NCBI RefSeq assembly: GCF_016758255.1
Contig: NZ_QYAD01000001.1
Span: forward strand, 930,001-994,000
Length of the DNA: 64,000 bases
Source: Leucobacter chromiireducens subsp. chromiireducens
GTDB taxonomy: Bacteria > Actinomycetota > Actinomycetes > Actinomycetales > Microbacteriaceae
Direction of reading: 5' to 3'
Of this stretch, positions 53,430 through 62,940 are shown piece by piece. A program made the position numbers and the translations under genes. Within the stretch, counting starts at the first letter, position 1; the number at the start of each line of letters is the position of its first letter. The notes under the pieces are model-generated. The model was given only the letters and a program-made list of their open reading frames with translations. It was not told where the DNA came from and made no database searches.

Positions 53430-54717
53430 CGAGCGTCGCGTCAGCCGACGCGGCCTGCTCGGCCTGCTCGGCGCTGGCACCGCCGGCCTCGCGGTCGGCG
53501 GTGCCAGCGGTGCTGCGCTCGCGCACGCCGCTGGACGTGGCGCGCTGGGCGGCGACGGCGGCGCTGGAGCCGGCGACCGGGTCATCCCGTTCCACGGCGC
53601 TCACCAGGCCGGAATTGTCACGCCAGCGCAGGATCGCCTGCACTTCGCGAGCTTCGAGCTGCTGCGGGGGGTCGACCGTGAGGCGCTGATCGAGCTGCTG
53701 CGCGACTGGACGGCGGCGGCCGAACGGCTGACCCGCGGCGAGGACGTGACCGCGGCTGGCGCGGTTGACGGCCCACCGCTCGCTCCGCCCGATGACACAG
53801 GGGAGGCGCTCGGCCTGGGCGCCGCAGGGCTCACCCTGACCTTCGGGTTTGGGCCCTCGCTGTTCTCGAACGCGGAGGGTATCGATCGGTTCGGGATCGC
53901 GGATCGCAGGCCCGCGGAGTTCACCGAGCTGCCCGCGTTCGCGTTTGATCTGCTCGATCCGGCGACGACGGGTGGCGATCTGTGCGTGCAGGCGTGCGCC
54001 GATGACCCGCAGGTCGCCGTGCATGCGATCCGAAACCTCAGCCGCATTGCCATGGGGAAGGCGCGTATCCTGTGGAGCCAGCTCGGCTTCGGCCGGACCT
54101 CATCGACGTCACTGAACCAGGACACGCCGCGCAACCTGTTTGGGTTCAAGGACGGCACCGCGAACGTCATGGCGGAGGAAAAGGATGCGCTCGCCGAGTA
54201 CATCTGGGCGCCGAAGAATCATCCGCAGGCGTGGCTGCGCGGTGGCAGCTACCTCGTCGCGCGGAAGATCGCGATGACGATCGAGACCTGGGACCGGGCG
54301 TCGCTCGCCGAGCAGGAACAGATCGTTGGCCGCACGAAGGGCGAGGGCGGCCCACTCTCCGGCGGAGCCGAGTTCGACGCCCCCAACTTCGCGGCGCAGT
54401 CGACGGAGGGTGGCCCGGCGATCGCCGTGGACGCGCACGTGCGGTTGGCACATCCTGAGCAGAACGGCGGGCTGCGCATGCTGCGCCGCGGCTACAACTA
54501 CGTTGACGGGTCGAACCCGCTTGGCCAGCTGGGGGCCGGGCTCTTCTTCATCAGCTACCAGCGCACGCCCGAGACGTTTGTGCGCGTGCAGCAGAGCCTC
54601 AAGAGCGATGCGATGAATGAGTACCTGCGGCACGTGGGCTCCGGCCTGTGGGCGATTCCGGGTGGCATCCAGCCTGGGGAGTACGTGGGCGAGGCGCTCT
54701 TCACGAAGTCTGCGTAG
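53419..54717 (+). CDS. efeB: EfeB deferrochelatase/DyP-type heme peroxidase
   Basis: Third member of EfeUOB. The 432-residue protein starts with a twin-arginine signal (SRRGLLGLLGAGTAGLAVGG), so it is exported folded with heme. The DyP motif FGFKDGTANV carries the catalytic aspartate; the heme histidine lies in VDAHVRLAHPEQN and RRGYNYVDG follows. GTG at 53419 inside the end of efeO. The efeO-efeB overlap indicates coupled translation. It may oxidise ferrous iron or release iron from heme. Confidence 0.94.
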   Translation: MPSSERRVSRRGLLGLLGAGTAGLAVGGASGAALAHAAGRGALGGDGGAGAGDRVIPFHGAHQAGIVTPAQDRLHFASFELLRGVDREALIELLRDWTAAAERLTRGEDVTAAGAVDGPPLAPPDDTGEALGLGAAGLTLTFGFGPSLFSNAEGIDRFGIADRRPAEFTELPAFAFDLLDPATTGGDLCVQACADDPQVAVHAIRNLSRIAMGKARILWSQLGFGRTSSTSLNQDTPRNLFGFKDGTANVMAEEKDALAEYIWAPKNHPQAWLRGGSYLVARKIAMTIETWDRASLAEQEQIVGRTKGEGGPLSGGAEFDAPNFAAQSTEGGPAIAVDAHVRLAHPEQNGGLRMLRRGYNYVDGSNPLGQLGAGLFFISYQRTPETFVRVQQSLKSDAMNEYLRHVGSGLWAIPGGIQPGEYVGEALFTKSA

Positions 54718-55063
54718 CTGCGCGGCGTCGCTCACCGCGGCGCCGCGCGATGCGACCGCAGAGCCACATCGCGATCGCGATGAGGCCGCAGCTCGCGAGG
54801 AGCACCCCGGCGAGCGCGCCATCGCTGACGCTCAGAAACCAGGAGATCACGGGATGCTCGGCCACCGACTGCGGGGTCGGCTCCCACCACCGGTTCGAGC
54901 CGCGCACCGACGTACCTCGGCGGATCTCCTCCGCGTCGATGAACGTGGCGAGCCAGGGGCGCACGATTGCGTTCAGGAGTACGCCGACCGCGAGTGGTGA
55001 CATGATGATCGCGATGTCCCGGCGAGCCCTGCGCCGGATCGCGGGATCCTGATCTGCTGGCAT
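54701..55063 (-). CDS. Hypothetical membrane protein
   Basis: A 120-residue protein with two transmembrane helices (about residues 18-38 and 85-110) joined by a polar extracytoplasmic loop with RGSNRWWEPTP, and a basic C-terminus (RIARRRGERRRAATQ). It overlaps the end of efeB tail to tail by 17 bases. Codon use is biased as expected for a real gene, but there is no strong ribosome-binding site at the chosen ATG and no family match; a longer form from 55129 is possible. Confidence 0.55.
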   Translation of the reverse strand: MPADQDPAIRRRARRDIAIIMSPLAVGVLLNAIVRPWLATFIDAEEIRRGTSVRGSNRWWEPTPQSVAEHPVISWFLSVSDGALAGVLLASCGLIAIAMWLCGRIARRRGERRRAATQTS

Positions 55064-55151
55064 GAGCCCGGGCTCCGTTCGGTCCTGCGGAAGTGTGCGC
55101 TCCAGTCTATGCGGCACCAGGGTTTTCACCCGCCGTGGAGGGCCGCGGTGC

Positions 55152-55157
55152 TATCCT
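55152..55157 (+). promoter_or_regulatory. Candidate -10 box (TATCCT) of pnp
   Basis: TATCCT about 190 bases before the pnp start, followed by a small hairpin (GGGC-GCTT-GCCC). It would give a long leader containing the structured region below. Confidence 0.5.
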
Positions 55158-55179
55158 GAGAAGCGCGGGCGCTTGCCCG

Positions 55180-55280
55180 TGACAACGATGAACCGAGCAC
55201 ACGGTGGCTGGTCTTCGGTGGTGGATCCCTCCCAGTTCGTTCCTGGGATCGCGGGGGTGGCCTTCCACTGTTGATCAGCA
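55180..55280 (+). ncRNA. Structured pnp leader, probable Actino-pnp RNA motif
   Basis: The 5' region of pnp carries several nested complementary stretches, including a TCCCAG/CTGGGA hairpin and GGTGGC-/-GTGGCC-like flanking pairs. A conserved Actino-pnp RNA is known upstream of polynucleotide phosphorylase genes in actinobacteria, probably for autoregulation. Position and structure fit; boundaries are approximate and no covariance model was run. Confidence 0.55.
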
Positions 55281-55343
55281 CTCGCGAACGCCCCGGCGTC
55301 GGCGAGCGGTTGCCGCGTGCCCACCCCAAACAAAGGAGAGCCC

Positions 55344-57611
55344 GTGGAGGGTCCCGAGATCAAGTTTGCCGAGGCAGTCCTCGACAACGGCAAGTTCGGA
55401 AAGCGCACGATCCGCTTCGAGACCGGCCGACTCGCGCAGCAGGCGCAGGGCGCGGTTGCCGCGTACCTGGACGAGGAGACGATGCTCCTCTCAGCCACCA
55501 GCGCATCGAAGCAGCCGAAGGATCACTTCGACTTCTTCCCCCTGACCATCGATGTCGAGGAGCGTTCGTACGCCGCGGGCAAGATCCCCGGCTCGTTCTT
55601 CCGTCGCGAGGGCCGCCCCTCGACTGAGGCGATCCTCGTCTGCCGCCTCATCGACCGTCCCCTGCGCCCCTCCTTCGTGAGCGGTCTGCGCAACGAGGTT
55701 CAGGTCGTCATCACCGTCCTCTCGATCGCACCCGGCGAGTTCTACGACGCGCTCGCGATCAACGCGGCATCCGCGTCCACGCAGATCTCGGGCCTGCCCT
55801 TCTCGGGACCGATCGCCGGCGTGCGCCTCGCGCTCATCGGTGACCAGTGGGTCGCGTTCCCGAACGTCGAGCAGCTGAAGGAAGCCGTCTTCGATATCGT
55901 CGTGGCCGGCCGCGTCGTCACCGACAAGAACGGCAACGACGACGTCGCGATCATGATGGTCGAGGCAGAGGCAACCGAGCACAGCTGGGAGCTGATCCGC
56001 GGCGGCGCCACGAAGCCCAACGAGGCCGTGGTCGCTGAGGGCCTCGACGCTGCAAAGCCCTTCATCGCGCAGCTGTGCAAGGCGCAGTCGGAGCTCGCCG
56101 CGCAGTCGGCCAAGGAGGTTGCGGACTACCCCGTCTTCCTGCCGTACTCGGACGAGGTGCTCGCTGCTGTCGACGCGCTCGCACGCGAGGAGCTCGCGCC
56201 GATCTACCAGATCGCCGACAAGCTCGAGCGTCAGGACAAGGACGACGCTCTGAAGGCGCGCGTCAAGGAGCAGATCGCTGCGAAGGTTGACGCCGGGGAG
56301 CTCCCCGAGTCGGCGAACGCGGAGGTTTCGGCCGCGTACAAGTCGGTCACCAAGGACATCGTGCGCAGCCGCGTGCTCGCCGAGGGCATCCGTATGGATG
56401 GCCGTGGCACGAGCGACATTCGCGCGCTCGACGCCGAGGTGCAGGTCATCCCGCGCGTGCACGGCTCCGCGATCTTCCAGCGCGGCGAGACCCAGATCAT
56501 GGGTGTCACCACGCTGAACATGCTCAAGATGGAGCAGCAGATCGACTCGCTGTCGCCCGTCACGAGCAAGCGCTACATGCACCACTACAACTTCCCGCCC
56601 TACTCGACCGGTGAGACCGGCCGCGTTGGCTCGCCCAAGCGCCGCGAGATCGGCCACGGCTTCCTGGCCGAGCGCGCACTCGTGCCCGTGCTGCCGAGCC
56701 GCGAGGAGTTCCCCTACGCGATCCGCCAGGTGTCCGAGGCGCTCGGCTCCAACGGCTCGACGTCGATGGGCTCGGTCTGCGCCTCGACGCTGTCGCTGCT
56801 CAACGCCGGTGTGCCGCTGCGCGCACCCGTCGCGGGTATCGCGATGGGCCTCGTGTCCGACCAGGTGGATGGCGAGACCCGCTACGCGGCGCTCACCGAC
56901 ATCCTGGGCGCTGAGGATGCCCTCGGTGACATGGACTTCAAGGTTGCCGGCACGGCCGACTTCATCACCGCGATTCAGCTCGACACGAAGCTCGACGGCC
57001 TCCCCGCCGACGTGCTGAAGGGCGCGCTGACGCAGGCTCACGAGGCTCGCCTCACGATCCTTAGCGTGCTGAACCAGGCGATCGACGCGCCCGACGAGAT
57101 GGCGCCCACCGCGCCTCGCGTCATCACGGTCAACATCCCCGTCGACAAGATCGGCGAGCTGATCGGCCCCAAGGGCAAGACGATCAACGGCATCCAGGAC
57201 GAGACCGGCGCCGACATCTCGATCGACGACGACGGCACCGTGTACATCGGCGCCACCGACGGCCCCGCCGCCGAGGCTGCGCGCGCGCAGGTCAACGCGA
57301 TCGCGAACCCGCAGAACCCCGAGGTCGGCGAGCAGTACCTCGGCACGGTCGTGAAGAACGCTGCATTCGGTGCGTTCGTCTCCCTGCTCCCGGGCAAGGA
57401 CGGCCTGCTGCACATCTCCGAGGTGCGCAAGCTTGCCGGCGGCAAGCGCATCGAGAGCGTGGATGACGTGCTCTCGGTGGGCCAGAAGATCCTCGTGAAG
57501 ATCACGAAGGTCGACGACCGTGGCAAGCTCTCGCTCGAGCCCGTGCTCGAGGAGCAGGCTGCTGAGGCAGAGGCTCCCGCAGCTGAGGCCGAGGCCCCCG
57601 CAACGGAGTAA
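55344..57611 (+). CDS. pnp: Polynucleotide phosphorylase
   Basis: 3'-to-5' phosphorolytic exoribonuclease, also polymerase, in RNA decay. The 755-residue protein has two RNase PH domains (about residues 10-150 and 330-560; catalytic region of the second with [20 protein letters not shown]), a KH domain ([36 protein letters not shown]) and an S1 domain ([20 protein letters not shown]). The Ala/Glu tail is unstructured. GTG 55344 with AAAGGAGAG upstream is chosen over GTG 55317. rpsO, its common neighbour, is not adjacent. Confidence 0.96.
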   Translation: MEGPEIKFAEAVLDNGKFGKRTIRFETGRLAQQAQGAVAAYLDEETMLLSATSASKQPKDHFDFFPLTIDVEERSYAAGKIPGSFFRREGRPSTEAILVCRLIDRPLRPSFVSGLRNEVQVVITVLSIAPGEFYDALAINAASASTQISGLPFSGPIAGVRLALIGDQWVAFPNVEQLKEAVFDIVVAGRVVTDKNGNDDVAIMMVEAEATEHSWELIRGGATKPNEAVVAEGLDAAKPFIAQLCKAQSELAAQSAKEVADYPVFLPYSDEVLAAVDALAREELAPIYQIADKLERQDKDDALKARVKEQIAAKVDAGELPESANAEVSAAYKSVTKDIVRSRVLAEGIRMDGRGTSDIRALDAEVQVIPRVHGSAIFQRGETQIMGVTTLNMLKMEQQIDSLSPVTSKRYMHHYNFPPYSTGETGRVGSPKRREIGHGFLAERALVPVLPSREEFPYAIRQVSEALGSNGSTSMGSVCASTLSLLNAGVPLRAPVAGIAMGLVSDQVDGETRYAALTDILGAEDALGDMDFKVAGTADFITAIQLDTKLDGLPADVLKGALTQAHEARLTILSVLNQAIDAPDEMAPTAPRVITVNIPVDKIGELIGPKGKTINGIQDETGADISIDDDGTVYIGATDGPAAEAARAQVNAIANPQNPEVGEQYLGTVVKNAAFGAFVSLLPGKDGLLHISEVRKLAGGKRIESVDDVLSVGQKILVKITKVDDRGKLSLEPVLEEQAAEAEAPAAEAEAPATE

Positions 57612-57658
57612 CTCTCCGAGGTGTGGCGCGGCGGCCCGCTCGCCGCGTCACACGCCTG

Positions 57659-57697
57659 ACGCCCGCCGTCCCGGTTTCCGGGACGGCGGGCGTTTTT
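57659..57697 (+). terminator. Intrinsic terminator of pnp
   Basis: A 16-bp perfect stem (ACGCCCGCCGTCCCGG with its complement), loop TTT, followed by TTTTT. Confidence 0.95.
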
Positions 57698-57752
57698 CAT
57701 TGCGGTGTGCCTGGTGGTATCGGGGAGCCGCCTCGCCTGCCAAACTGGACGC

Positions 57753-58991
57753 ATGGCGGATACTCAGAACGGCCGGGTCGCGGTCTACCTCGACTTCGAC
57801 AACATTGTGCTCTCCTGGTACGACCGGGTGCACGGGCGAAACTCGTTCGCGCGCGATCGGCAGAAGATCACCGAGGACCCCACCGCGCCCGATGTCACCG
57901 AGCGCTTGCAGGCCGCCGCGGTGAACGTGGGTGCGATCATCGACTACGCGTCGTCCTTCGGCACGCTGGTGCTCACCCGTGCCTACGCCGACTGGTCGGC
58001 CTTCGTGAATGCGGAGTACCGCTCGCAGCTCGTCGCCCGGGCGGTCGACCTCGTCCAGCTGTTCCCCGCCGCCGCCTACGCGAAGAACGGCGCCGACATT
58101 CGCCTCGCGGTTGATGCGGTCGAAGACATGTTCCGACTGGATGACCTCACACACGTGGTGATCGTCGCGGGGGATTCGGACTACGTTCCGCTCGCCCAGC
58201 GGGTGCGCCGCCTGGGGCGGTACGTGGTCGGAATTGGCGTAGCCGGCTCGACCGCGAAGTCGCTGAAGGCCGCCTGCGACGAGTTTGCAAGCTACGACGA
58301 TCTGCCTGGGGTCGAAGCGCCGAAGCGCGAACCCGCGCCGGCAACGCGCGGGCGCCGGGGGCGTGGAGCAAGCGGTGGCGCCCAGTCGGACGGGGCCGTC
58401 TCCGGGAAGGCGGACGCCGCGACCGAATCGGCTGTCGCCGGCGACGCCGCGGCAGACACCGCCTCCGCGGGTGCTGACGCCGGCTCGGCGCGCGGCGCAG
58501 AGCCGGCGGCTCGCTCGGGCTCATCGTCCCGCGGGCGCGGGCGACGGGGGAGCGGCCGCTCGGCCGATCGCGACGACACCGCCAGCTCGACCGGCGCGAC
58601 GGACGCGGACGAGCCCGCAACGACTCCCGGAGCCGCAGAGAACGACACGCCTGATGACTCCGTCGAGACCGAGCTTTCCGGGCTCATCAATGCGCTCGAC
58701 GCACTGGAAGACGAGCACGACGCAGACCACGACGACGATGGCGACGATCCCGATCTGGATGCCACCGGGCTCCTCATTCGTGCGCTGTGGCTCAGCCAGG
58801 ACAAGGACGACTCCGGTTGGCTGTATAGCTCCGCGGTCAAGCAGCAGATGCGACGCATGGATCCGTCATTCTCCGAGCGCGCGCTCGGCTTCCGTTCCTT
58901 CTCCGACTTCCTGAAGTCGCGCTCGGATATCGCCGAGCTCGAGGAGAGCGGGCACGAGCGCCTCGTGCGGCTGAAGGACCAGAGCCACTAG
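57753..58991 (+). CDS. NYN-domain protein with C-terminal LOTUS/OST-HTH-like domain
   Basis: A 412-residue protein. Residues 1-185 form a NYN (PIN-like, LabA/DUF88) nuclease domain: VAVYLDFDNIVLSWYD and VIVAGDSDYVPLAQRVRRLG carry the metal-binding aspartates. A linker of about 130 residues, rich in Arg, Gly, Ala, Asp and Ser, resembles an RNA-contacting disordered region. Residues about 330-412 (LIRALWLSQDKDDSGWLYSS, then SFSERALGFRSFSDFL) look like an OST-HTH/LOTUS domain, which binds RNA. A CAAACT box 6 bases before the ATG suggests a leaderless mRNA. Likely an RNA-binding or RNA-cleaving protein. Confidence 0.85.
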   Translation: MADTQNGRVAVYLDFDNIVLSWYDRVHGRNSFARDRQKITEDPTAPDVTERLQAAAVNVGAIIDYASSFGTLVLTRAYADWSAFVNAEYRSQLVARAVDLVQLFPAAAYAKNGADIRLAVDAVEDMFRLDDLTHVVIVAGDSDYVPLAQRVRRLGRYVVGIGVAGSTAKSLKAACDEFASYDDLPGVEAPKREPAPATRGRRGRGASGGAQSDGAVSGKADAATESAVAGDAAADTASAGADAGSARGAEPAARSGSSSRGRGRRGSGRSADRDDTASSTGATDADEPATTPGAAENDTPDDSVETELSGLINALDALEDEHDADHDDDGDDPDLDATGLLIRALWLSQDKDDSGWLYSSAVKQQMRRMDPSFSERALGFRSFSDFLKSRSDIAELEESGHERLVRLKDQSH

Positions 58992-59062
58992 CACGGCCTG
59001 GGAATTCGCGGCGCGCGAGGATGGTGCCGCGTCGGCGCAGTGTGCGCACGGCCCCCGCGGGC

Positions 59063-59068
59063 TAGGCT
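59063..59068 (+). promoter_or_regulatory. -10 box (TAGGCT) of the M16 peptidase gene, leaderless position
   Basis: TAGGCT ends 6 bases before the ATG at 59075. No ribosome-binding site is needed or evident. Confidence 0.65.
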
Positions 59069-59074
59069 GGTGGG

Positions 59075-60484
59075 ATGCGTGATCCGATCCTCCTCCCGCT
59101 CGACCAGGCCGAGCTCACAGTTGACCTGAGCGGTAGCCTCATGCGCCGCACGGTGCACCCGAGCGGCCTGCGCGTGCTCACCGAACTCATGCCGAGCGCG
59201 CGCAGCGCGTCGATTGGCTTCTGGGTGGGCGTCGGCTCCCGCGATGAGCAGTCGGAGCGCGACGACGCCCCGGGCAGCTTGGGATCCACACACTTCCTCG
59301 AGCACCTCCTGTTCAAGGGAACCCCAACACGCGATGCCTACGAGATCGCGACGAGCTTTGACCAGATCGGTGCCGAGCACAACGCGCTCACCGCGAAGGA
59401 GTACACCTGCTACTACGCGAAGGTGCGCGACGCGGATCTGGACGACGCGGTGATCGTGCTCGCCGACATGGTGCTGAACTCGGTGCTCGACCCCGATGAG
59501 TTTGAGACCGAGCGAGGCGTGATCCTCGAAGAGCTCGCGATGGCCGCTGACGACCTTGCTGACGTGGCAAGCGAGCAGCTGTTCGAGGAGGTGCTGCGAG
59601 ATCACCCGCTCGGCCGTCCCATTGGAGGCTTGCCCGAGACGATCCGCGGCGCGCGGCGTGACGACGTGGAGCGACACTACCGCAACCAGTACGATCCCTC
59701 GACGCTCGTGGTGACTGCCGCGGGCGCGGTAGACCACGACAAGCTGGTCGCTCAGGTCGTCGCGGCACTGAATGCGTCGCCCGAGGAGCGGTGGCACACG
59801 GATCGCGCGGCGCTGCCCGTGCGGCGCGTCCAGGGTACCGGGGCGACCGAGTCGGTGGCTGGCGCTGCGGCGGCGGCACTGGCGCCCGCCCCGGCCGCGG
59901 CGGCACCGCGCATCAGTGTGACCGCGCGACCGAGCGAGCAGATCAACCTCATGATCGGCGCGGATGGGCTGCGCGCGGGCGATCCGCGTCGCTTCGCCTT
60001 CGGCATCATGAACTCCGTGCTGGGCGGTGGCATGTCCAGCCGCCTGTTCCAGGAAATCCGTGAGAAGCGGGGGCTTGCCTACACCGCCTACTCGTTCGGT
60101 GCGAGCTACTCGGACGCCGGGCTGTTCGGGATCTACGCCGGCACGGCCCCCGAAAAGGCGGCCGACGTGCTCGAGCTCAGCCAGCTGGAGCTGCAGCGCA
60201 TCGCCGATGCCGGGATCACGCCGGAGGAGCATGAGCGGGCGCTTGGCCAGATCGCGGGCTCCTCCGCGCTTGCGCTCGAGGACTCAGACACGCGCATGGG
60301 TCGCCTTGCGCGGGCCGAGCTCGGTGCTGGTGAGCTCTACGATCTCGATGCGTCGCTCGAACGCTTCACAGCGGTCACGGCGGAGGAGATCACGAGTATT
60401 GCTGCGGAGATTGCCGCGCGCCCCATGACGGTGGTCGCGGTGGGCGACGTGTCGCGTTCGTCGCTGCAGCCTACGGACGCCTAG
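59075..60484 (+). CDS. M16 family zinc metallopeptidase
   Basis: A processing-type peptidase of 469 residues, two M16 domains. The inverted zinc motif HFLEHLLFKGT (HxxEH) lies near residue 73, with the downstream glutamate ligand in the ERGVILEELAMAADD region. The second half carries SSRLFQEIREKRGLAYTAYS, the family C-terminal signature. Natural substrates in actinobacteria are unclear; related genes often follow pnp and precede dapB as here. Confidence 0.93.
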   Translation: MRDPILLPLDQAELTVDLSGSLMRRTVHPSGLRVLTELMPSARSASIGFWVGVGSRDEQSERDDAPGSLGSTHFLEHLLFKGTPTRDAYEIATSFDQIGAEHNALTAKEYTCYYAKVRDADLDDAVIVLADMVLNSVLDPDEFETERGVILEELAMAADDLADVASEQLFEEVLRDHPLGRPIGGLPETIRGARRDDVERHYRNQYDPSTLVVTAAGAVDHDKLVAQVVAALNASPEERWHTDRAALPVRRVQGTGATESVAGAAAAALAPAPAAAAPRISVTARPSEQINLMIGADGLRAGDPRRFAFGIMNSVLGGGMSSRLFQEIREKRGLAYTAYSFGASYSDAGLFGIYAGTAPEKAADVLELSQLELQRIADAGITPEEHERALGQIAGSSALALEDSDTRMGRLARAELGAGELYDLDASLERFTAVTAEEITSIAAEIAARPMTVVAVGDVSRSSLQPTDA

Positions 60485-60500
60485 CGGGGCGCTGGCCGCA

Positions 60501-60550
60501 CCTCGCCCGCTCCACCCCCGCAGGGGAGTTTGCCTGCGGGGAAGGCGAGG
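60501..60550. terminator. Terminator between the M16 gene and the ATP-grasp gene
   Basis: CCTCGCC/GGCGAGG outer arms and CCCCGCAGG/CCTGCGGGG inner arms (60516-60524 with 60533-60541) between convergent genes. Confidence 0.8.
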
Positions 60551-62056
60551 CTACGCGCTGCGCTTCCCGAGCTCGCGGAGCTTGCGCACACCCGCACGCC
60601 AGTACACCTGGGGGAGCGGCACCGTCTTGCCGCGGTAGAGGCCCTGGATTGCCGGGATGAGGCGCTTCGTGCGGGGAGTGAGCGCGTAGTGCTCCTCCTG
60701 CGAGCGGCTGCGCGTCACCAGCATGCCGATGTCGAGCCCGCGACCGCGCACCTCGCCCTCGCCGACAGCGCGCATCCAGAACACCTCGTCGGGGTCGGTG
60801 AGCGCCTGCCAGTCGAGATCGGCCGACACGAATTCCAGCCGGGCGCCGTCGTCAAGCACACGGTAGCGCCCGGTGCGCGGTGCCTCGAGCACGCGGTCGA
60901 CCTCGGGGCCGGGGTACTGAATGACGAGCGTGCTCCACGTCTCGCCATCGAGCGCCGCGGCACGCTGCGCCTGGATCGTTGCGAGATCCAGCTCGAAGTC
61001 AACATCCGAGAACTGCAGCACGTGGTATGCGAAGAGCGGCAGCGTCGTATCGCCCGGCGTGAGGTTCGAGTGTGAGGATGATCCGCTGATGCGCGGGTTC
61101 AACTCGCCGAGGTAGACCTCGTTCGTGTCGGTATCGAGCAGCACACTGACCTCGAGGATGCCGCGGTACCCCTCGGCGCCCAAGCGCGCGCAGAACCGCT
61201 CCACCAACGCGAGCGTGCGCGCACGTGCATCGTCGTTCAGGAGGGCGGGGTAGAGCTCGCTGCCGGCCCATCCGCCCTTGTACGCGGTGAGTTCCGGGTG
61301 CCCGGTGATCTCGCGCAGCACGGGGCCGGTCACCGTCGCGTTGTCGGTGATCACGGCCTCCACCGCGAGCGGAAGATGGTTGATGTGTCGCATCACCTTG
61401 ATCTGCGGACCCGTGATCTCGCTCGCGACGCGCTCGAAGTCGGCGTGCGACGCAACGAAGTAGGTGGTGCGGCCAGAATCGCCGTACGGAAGCTGGATCA
61501 CGAGGTTCTCGCCGAGGCCCCCTGCCTCAGCCTGCGCGCGCAGGTCATCCCACCCGGTGATAGTCGTGAGGATATTGGGCACGCTCGGAGCGCCGGCCTC
61601 GTTGCCGAGCTGCGTGGTCATGATCTTGGAATCGAGCGACTTCCGCAGCGCGACCCGCGGCATCGCCAGCTCGTAGCCGAGTGAAGCGCACAGCGCCTCG
61701 GTCTGCTCGTCGAACATCGCGATGACCACCTTTGGCCGCAGCCCGGCGGGGGTGTTCGCCGCAATATACTGCTGCACCTGGTCGTTGGCGAGGAGCCAGT
61801 TGACGATGTTGATGTTGCCGCGCGGCTCAAGCGCCGGCACGTTGCTCGGTGCGAATGCGCGCGGGTGCGCCCCGTCCCAGCTGTCGCGCAGCGTGATGTA
61901 GTGGAAGCCACCCACCCAGCGATCCACACCGAGCAGGTTTGTCGCAGAGCGGCTCACGTAGAAGAACGGCTGTGGGGAGTCACGCAGGTGCTCCGTGATC
62001 TGCTCGAGGGAGGTCAGTCGCGCGCGCTGGGGGGCTGAGCCCGAGGAGGTCGTCAT
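60551..62056 (-). CDS. ATP-grasp domain protein of unknown substrate
   Basis: A 501-residue enzyme of the ATP-grasp superfamily, which forms acyl-phosphate intermediates to ligate carboxylates to amines or thiols. The ATP-binding segment GENLVIQLPYGDSGRTTYFV and metal-binding ELNPRISGSSSHSNLTPGD are clear; the N-terminal 180 residues are a variable pre-grasp region. Its closest structural kin are biotin-carboxylase-like or carbamoyl-phosphate-like enzymes, but no substrate can be named. TACCCT on the minus strand lies 6 bases before the ATG. Divergent from dapB. Confidence 0.8.
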   Translation of the reverse strand: MTTSSGSAPQRARLTSLEQITEHLRDSPQPFFYVSRSATNLLGVDRWVGGFHYITLRDSWDGAHPRAFAPSNVPALEPRGNINIVNWLLANDQVQQYIAANTPAGLRPKVVIAMFDEQTEALCASLGYELAMPRVALRKSLDSKIMTTQLGNEAGAPSVPNILTTITGWDDLRAQAEAGGLGENLVIQLPYGDSGRTTYFVASHADFERVASEITGPQIKVMRHINHLPLAVEAVITDNATVTGPVLREITGHPELTAYKGGWAGSELYPALLNDDARARTLALVERFCARLGAEGYRGILEVSVLLDTDTNEVYLGELNPRISGSSSHSNLTPGDTTLPLFAYHVLQFSDVDFELDLATIQAQRAAALDGETWSTLVIQYPGPEVDRVLEAPRTGRYRVLDDGARLEFVSADLDWQALTDPDEVFWMRAVGEGEVRGRGLDIGMLVTRSRSQEEHYALTPRTKRLIPAIQGLYRGKTVPLPQVYWRAGVRKLRELGKRSA

Positions 62057-62157
62057 ATTTCGAGGGTACCCCAGCTCGGGATCGCCCTCAGGGCGCCCAC
62101 AGACTTCTCGCGCGACGGCGGGGAAGCCGTGCGGCGGTCGCGCAGCCACGCCCCCGG

Positions 62158-62163
62158 TATTCT
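62158..62163 (+). promoter_or_regulatory. -10 box (TATTCT) of dapB, leaderless position
   Basis: TATTCT ends 6 bases before the dapB ATG at 62170. Confidence 0.65.
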
Positions 62164-62169
62164 GGAGCT

Positions 62170-62940
62170 ATGTCAGTGCGTGTTGCGGTCTCCGGCGCCT
62201 CCGGTCGTCTCGGTTCTCTGGTGTGCGAGGTGGTCGAGCAATCGGCGGAGTGCGAGCTCGTTGCTCGCCTCGGCCGCGCCTCGGACGACAACGCGGGAGC
62301 CGACGCTGCGGTGCTCGTCGACGTGAGCCACCCGGATGCATCGCCGGAGATCGTCGAGCGCGCGCTCGCGCGCGGGCAGCGCGTCATTATCGGAACGAGT
62401 AGCTGGTCGGCGGACCGCCTGGCCTGGCTCGCCGAGCAGGTCGATGCACACTCGGGCACCGTCCTTGTGGTGCCGAACTTTTCGCTCGGCTCCGTGCTCG
62501 GCACCGCGCTCGCGCGCATCGCTGCGCCATACTTCGATGCGGTCGAGATCGTCGAGGCCCACCACCCGCACAAGGTGGACTCGCCCTCGGGCACCGCGGT
62601 CCGCACCGCGGAGCTCATCGCGGAGGCTCGTGAGGGCCGCGCGATCGACGCGCCGTTTGCGGAGCAGCCCGCCCGTGGCGAGCTCGTTGCTGGAATCCCC
62701 GTGCACAGTCTGCGCCTCGCGGGCGTCGTGGCGAAGCAGGAGGTCCGTTTCGGCGGCCCGGGTGAGGTGCTCACCGTGACGCACGATACCCACTCGAACG
62801 ATGCGTACCGCGCGGGCATCACCGCGGCCCTGCGCTTCATCACGGAGGCGAGCGGGCTGACGGTCGGCTTGGACCGGGTCCTGGGGGTCGGCGACGCTTC
62901 CGCGTCCGCGGCGACCGCGCCGGCGGGAGACCTCGCGTGA
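62170..62940 (+). CDS. dapB: 4-hydroxy-tetrahydrodipicolinate reductase
   Basis: NAD(P)H reduction in the diaminopimelate-lysine pathway, which supplies peptidoglycan. The 256-residue protein has the nucleotide-binding VRVAVSGASGRLGSLV, IGTSSWSADRL, the DapB motif VEAHHPHKVDSPSGTA with catalytic histidine and lysine, and VLTVTHDTHSNDAYRAGI. Its stop overlaps the next gene start as GTGA. Confidence 0.95.
   Translation: MSVRVAVSGASGRLGSLVCEVVEQSAECELVARLGRASDDNAGADAAVLVDVSHPDASPEIVERALARGQRVIIGTSSWSADRLAWLAEQVDAHSGTVLVVPNFSLGSVLGTALARIAAPYFDAVEIVEAHHPHKVDSPSGTAVRTAELIAEAREGRAIDAPFAEQPARGELVAGIPVHSLRLAGVVAKQEVRFGGPGEVLTVTHDTHSNDAYRAGITAALRFITEASGLTVGLDRVLGVGDASASAATAPAGDLA

Noticed and set aside
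55491..57413. A 640-codon open frame antisense to pnp
   Set aside because: Antisense shadow; pnp has clear domains and a correct start.
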